Shown: positions 40,593 to 41,452 of the stretch, piece after piece
How the letters are laid out: the number at the start of each line of letters is the position of its first letter
Numbering within the stretch: position 1 is the stretch's first letter
From: an uncultured Prevotellaceae bacterium
GTDB taxonomy: Bacteria; Bacteroidota; Bacteroidia; Bacteroidales; Bacteroidaceae
DNA: 41,452 nucleotides
Direction of reading: 5' to 3'
Assembly (NCBI GenBank): GCA_900315455.1
Contig: OMZE01000048.1
Span: 1 to 41,452 of the forward strand
Notes under the pieces: model-generated
The model's database searches: none
What the model was told of the DNA's origin: nothing
The model's input: only the letters and a program-made list of their open reading frames with translations
Position numbers and translations under genes: made by a program

Positions 40593-41177
40593 CTACTCCA
40601 CGAGATACGTGAACTGTTTCGACATGTAATACCGCTTGTTCATATACACCACCTCGTACCAGTCGCCATTCTCACCCACACACTCCAGTTTGGTGCCTTT
40701 CTTCACCGACTTGGTGGCTCCCTTCTCGTCTTTCAGGTAACCTGCCTTAAGACTCGGACCGAAGCGAAGGCGTACTCCCTCGCCATTCACCACCACCTGC
40801 TGGGGTTTCTTGGGGTTATAGGTTACAGGGGCCTTGGCAGTCTCTGCATCAGGGATGTCCTTGGCCACTGCGGTGTCGGCGGGTTCATCGGCAAGGTCTT
40901 CATCATCGTAGCCTGCCGAAGAATAATGGTATATGGCTCCCGCTATGAGCAGCAATGCCAACACGGCAATGATAAAGAAGAGAAACTTACGGTCGTTCTT
41001 CTGGCGTGGAGCGCCAGGCAATATCACGTCGGGTTTGTCTTCATGCTGATCCTCTGTAGGTTGTTCCATATCGCCGATAGCCGGTTTCTGATGGAATTTC
41101 TTTATCGACCTGCCGCAATAAGGGCAAAGATTCGCGTCATAAGGGATTTGTCTCCCGCAATGTTGACATTGTATCAT
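40593..41177 (-). CDS. Zinc-ribbon, single-pass membrane protein with SH3-like domain
   Basis: The ATG at 41177 gives 194 residues; a TTG at 41204 is less likely. It begins with a zinc ribbon (MIQCQHCGRQIPYDANLCPYCGRSI), then an acidic/proline linker. A transmembrane helix (FLFFIIAVLALLLIAGAIYHY) follows, then an acidic/alanine-rich stretch. The C terminus is a bacterial SH3-like domain (VVVNGEGVRLRFGPSLKAGYL...KKGTKLECVGENGDWYEVVYMNKRYYMSKQFTYLVE). The ribbon should be in the cytoplasm and the SH3 domain in the periplasm, binding cell wall. It precedes the L,D-transpeptidase by 63 bp, consistent with a cell-wall role. Confidence 0.9.
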   Translation of the reverse strand: MIQCQHCGRQIPYDANLCPYCGRSIKKFHQKPAIGDMEQPTEDQHEDKPDVILPGAPRQKNDRKFLFFIIAVLALLLIAGAIYHYSSAGYDDEDLADEPADTAVAKDIPDAETAKAPVTYNPKKPQQVVVNGEGVRLRFGPSLKAGYLKDEKGATKSVKKGTKLECVGENGDWYEVVYMNKRYYMSKQFTYLVE

Positions 41178-41201
41178 CTCATTACTATCATAAAGGAAAA
41201 G

Positions 41202-41209
41202 CAAAGGTA
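41202..41209 (-). promoter_or_regulatory. -7 box of the zinc-ribbon/SH3 gene
   Basis: Minus-strand TACCTTTG, a perfect box, 24 bp before the ATG at 41177. A TTTG lies 29 bp further upstream, too far for the consensus. Confidence 0.5.
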
Positions 41210-41339
41210 AGACTTTTTATCCGATTTGCGCCTTGAAGCAAAGCAAAAAGATGTTAAAGCAACGATGTACATACATCCCTTCCCCTTCCATTCCCATTCT
41301 TCAAAAGAACAGACGGCGCATTAACTCCTCCTTAACGCC

Positions 41340-41384
41340 ATAAAACAAAAAAATCTCCCCGGATGCCCTGAGGCTCCGGGGAGA
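41340..41384 (-). terminator. Terminator of the 5S rRNA gene
   Basis: TCTCCCCGGA (41354-41363) pairs with TCCGGGGAGA (41375-41384), with an extra GCC/GGC inside; on the minus strand it is followed by TTTTTTTGTTTTAT. A textbook rRNA operon terminator. Confidence 0.93.
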
Positions 41385-41393
41385 CAGTAAAGG

Positions 41394-41452
41394 AGGCGGT
41401 GACCTACTCTCCCGCATTGCATTGCAGTACCATCGGCGCGGGCAGGCTTAAC
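41394..41452 (-). rRNA. rrf: 5S ribosomal RNA, 3' part
   Basis: Read on the minus strand the sequence is GTTAAGCCTGCCCGCGCCGATGGTACTGC... ending in GGGAGAGTAGGTCACCGCC, the conserved 3' half of bacterial 5S rRNA. The 5' half lies past the window end; the strand implies that the rest of an rRNA operon lies beyond. The 3' end is placed by comparison with known 5S ends and is accurate to a few bases. Confidence 0.93.

Overview
The window looks like a chromosomal segment of a Bacteroidales bacterium, most likely Prevotellaceae (Prevotella or a close relative). The reasons are the recurring Bacteroidetes -7 box TAnnTTTG with an upstream TTTG, weak ribosome-binding sites, a BlaR1/BlaI pair, secreted GH43/GH3 xylan-type enzymes, an ilvD-ilvB-ilvN-thioesterase-ilvC cluster, and fused SpmA/SpmB. 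Species assignment is inference; I ran no search.

Layout. 1-1103: M56 sensor peptidase (cut by the window edge) and its BlaI-type repressor, with a palindromic operator over the promoter. 1272-1334: a 9-bp tandem repeat. 1516-5126: two coupled secreted GH43 enzymes, convergent with a GH3 beta-xylosidase-like enzyme (5311-7893); the gap between them holds REP-like hairpins. 7931-11552: two halves of an ABC exporter, the upstream one broken by a short deletion. 11868-13031: a RAYT-like HUH protein with a DprA/SLOG-like C-terminal domain. 13080-13760: trmD. 13883-18286: a secreted hypothetical protein, an M24B aminopeptidase with a damaged N terminus, a secreted C1B peptidase and a secreted TPR-like protein. 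18438-22117: recJ and recQ. 22209-28248 (minus): the branched-chain amino acid operon ilvD-ilvB-ilvN-acyl-ACP thioesterase-ilvC, read from a promoter inside a 77-bp tandem repeat. 28583-29375: a zeta-toxin-like kinase with a small overlapping upstream partner. 29680-32312: a YiiX-like lipoprotein, a DUF4878-like lipoprotein and mlaE-mlaF. 32366-37224 (minus): yceD-rpmF-fabH-era-hypothetical-der-lipoprotein. 37281-41177 (minus): a zinc-ribbon/SH3 protein, an L,D-transpeptidase, fused SpmA/SpmB and a sensor kinase. 41394-41452: the 3' end of a 5S rRNA gene with its terminator.

How the genes work together. The GH43/GH43/GH3 set fits stepwise removal of arabinose and xylose from xylan-derived oligosaccharides. 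The ilv cluster makes valine/isoleucine precursors, which also prime branched-chain fatty acids; the embedded acyl-ACP thioesterase and the nearby fabH fit that link. The yceD-rpmF-fabH-era-der block is a housekeeping cluster for ribosome assembly and lipid synthesis.

The most unusual items are the RAYT-SLOG-like fusion together with REP-like hairpins at both stop codons of the convergent glycosidase genes, the 77-bp tandem promoter cassette upstream of ilvD, the small-protein/zeta-kinase module, and two genes (ABC exporter half and pepP) that each seem to have lost a few dozen bases and changed frame.
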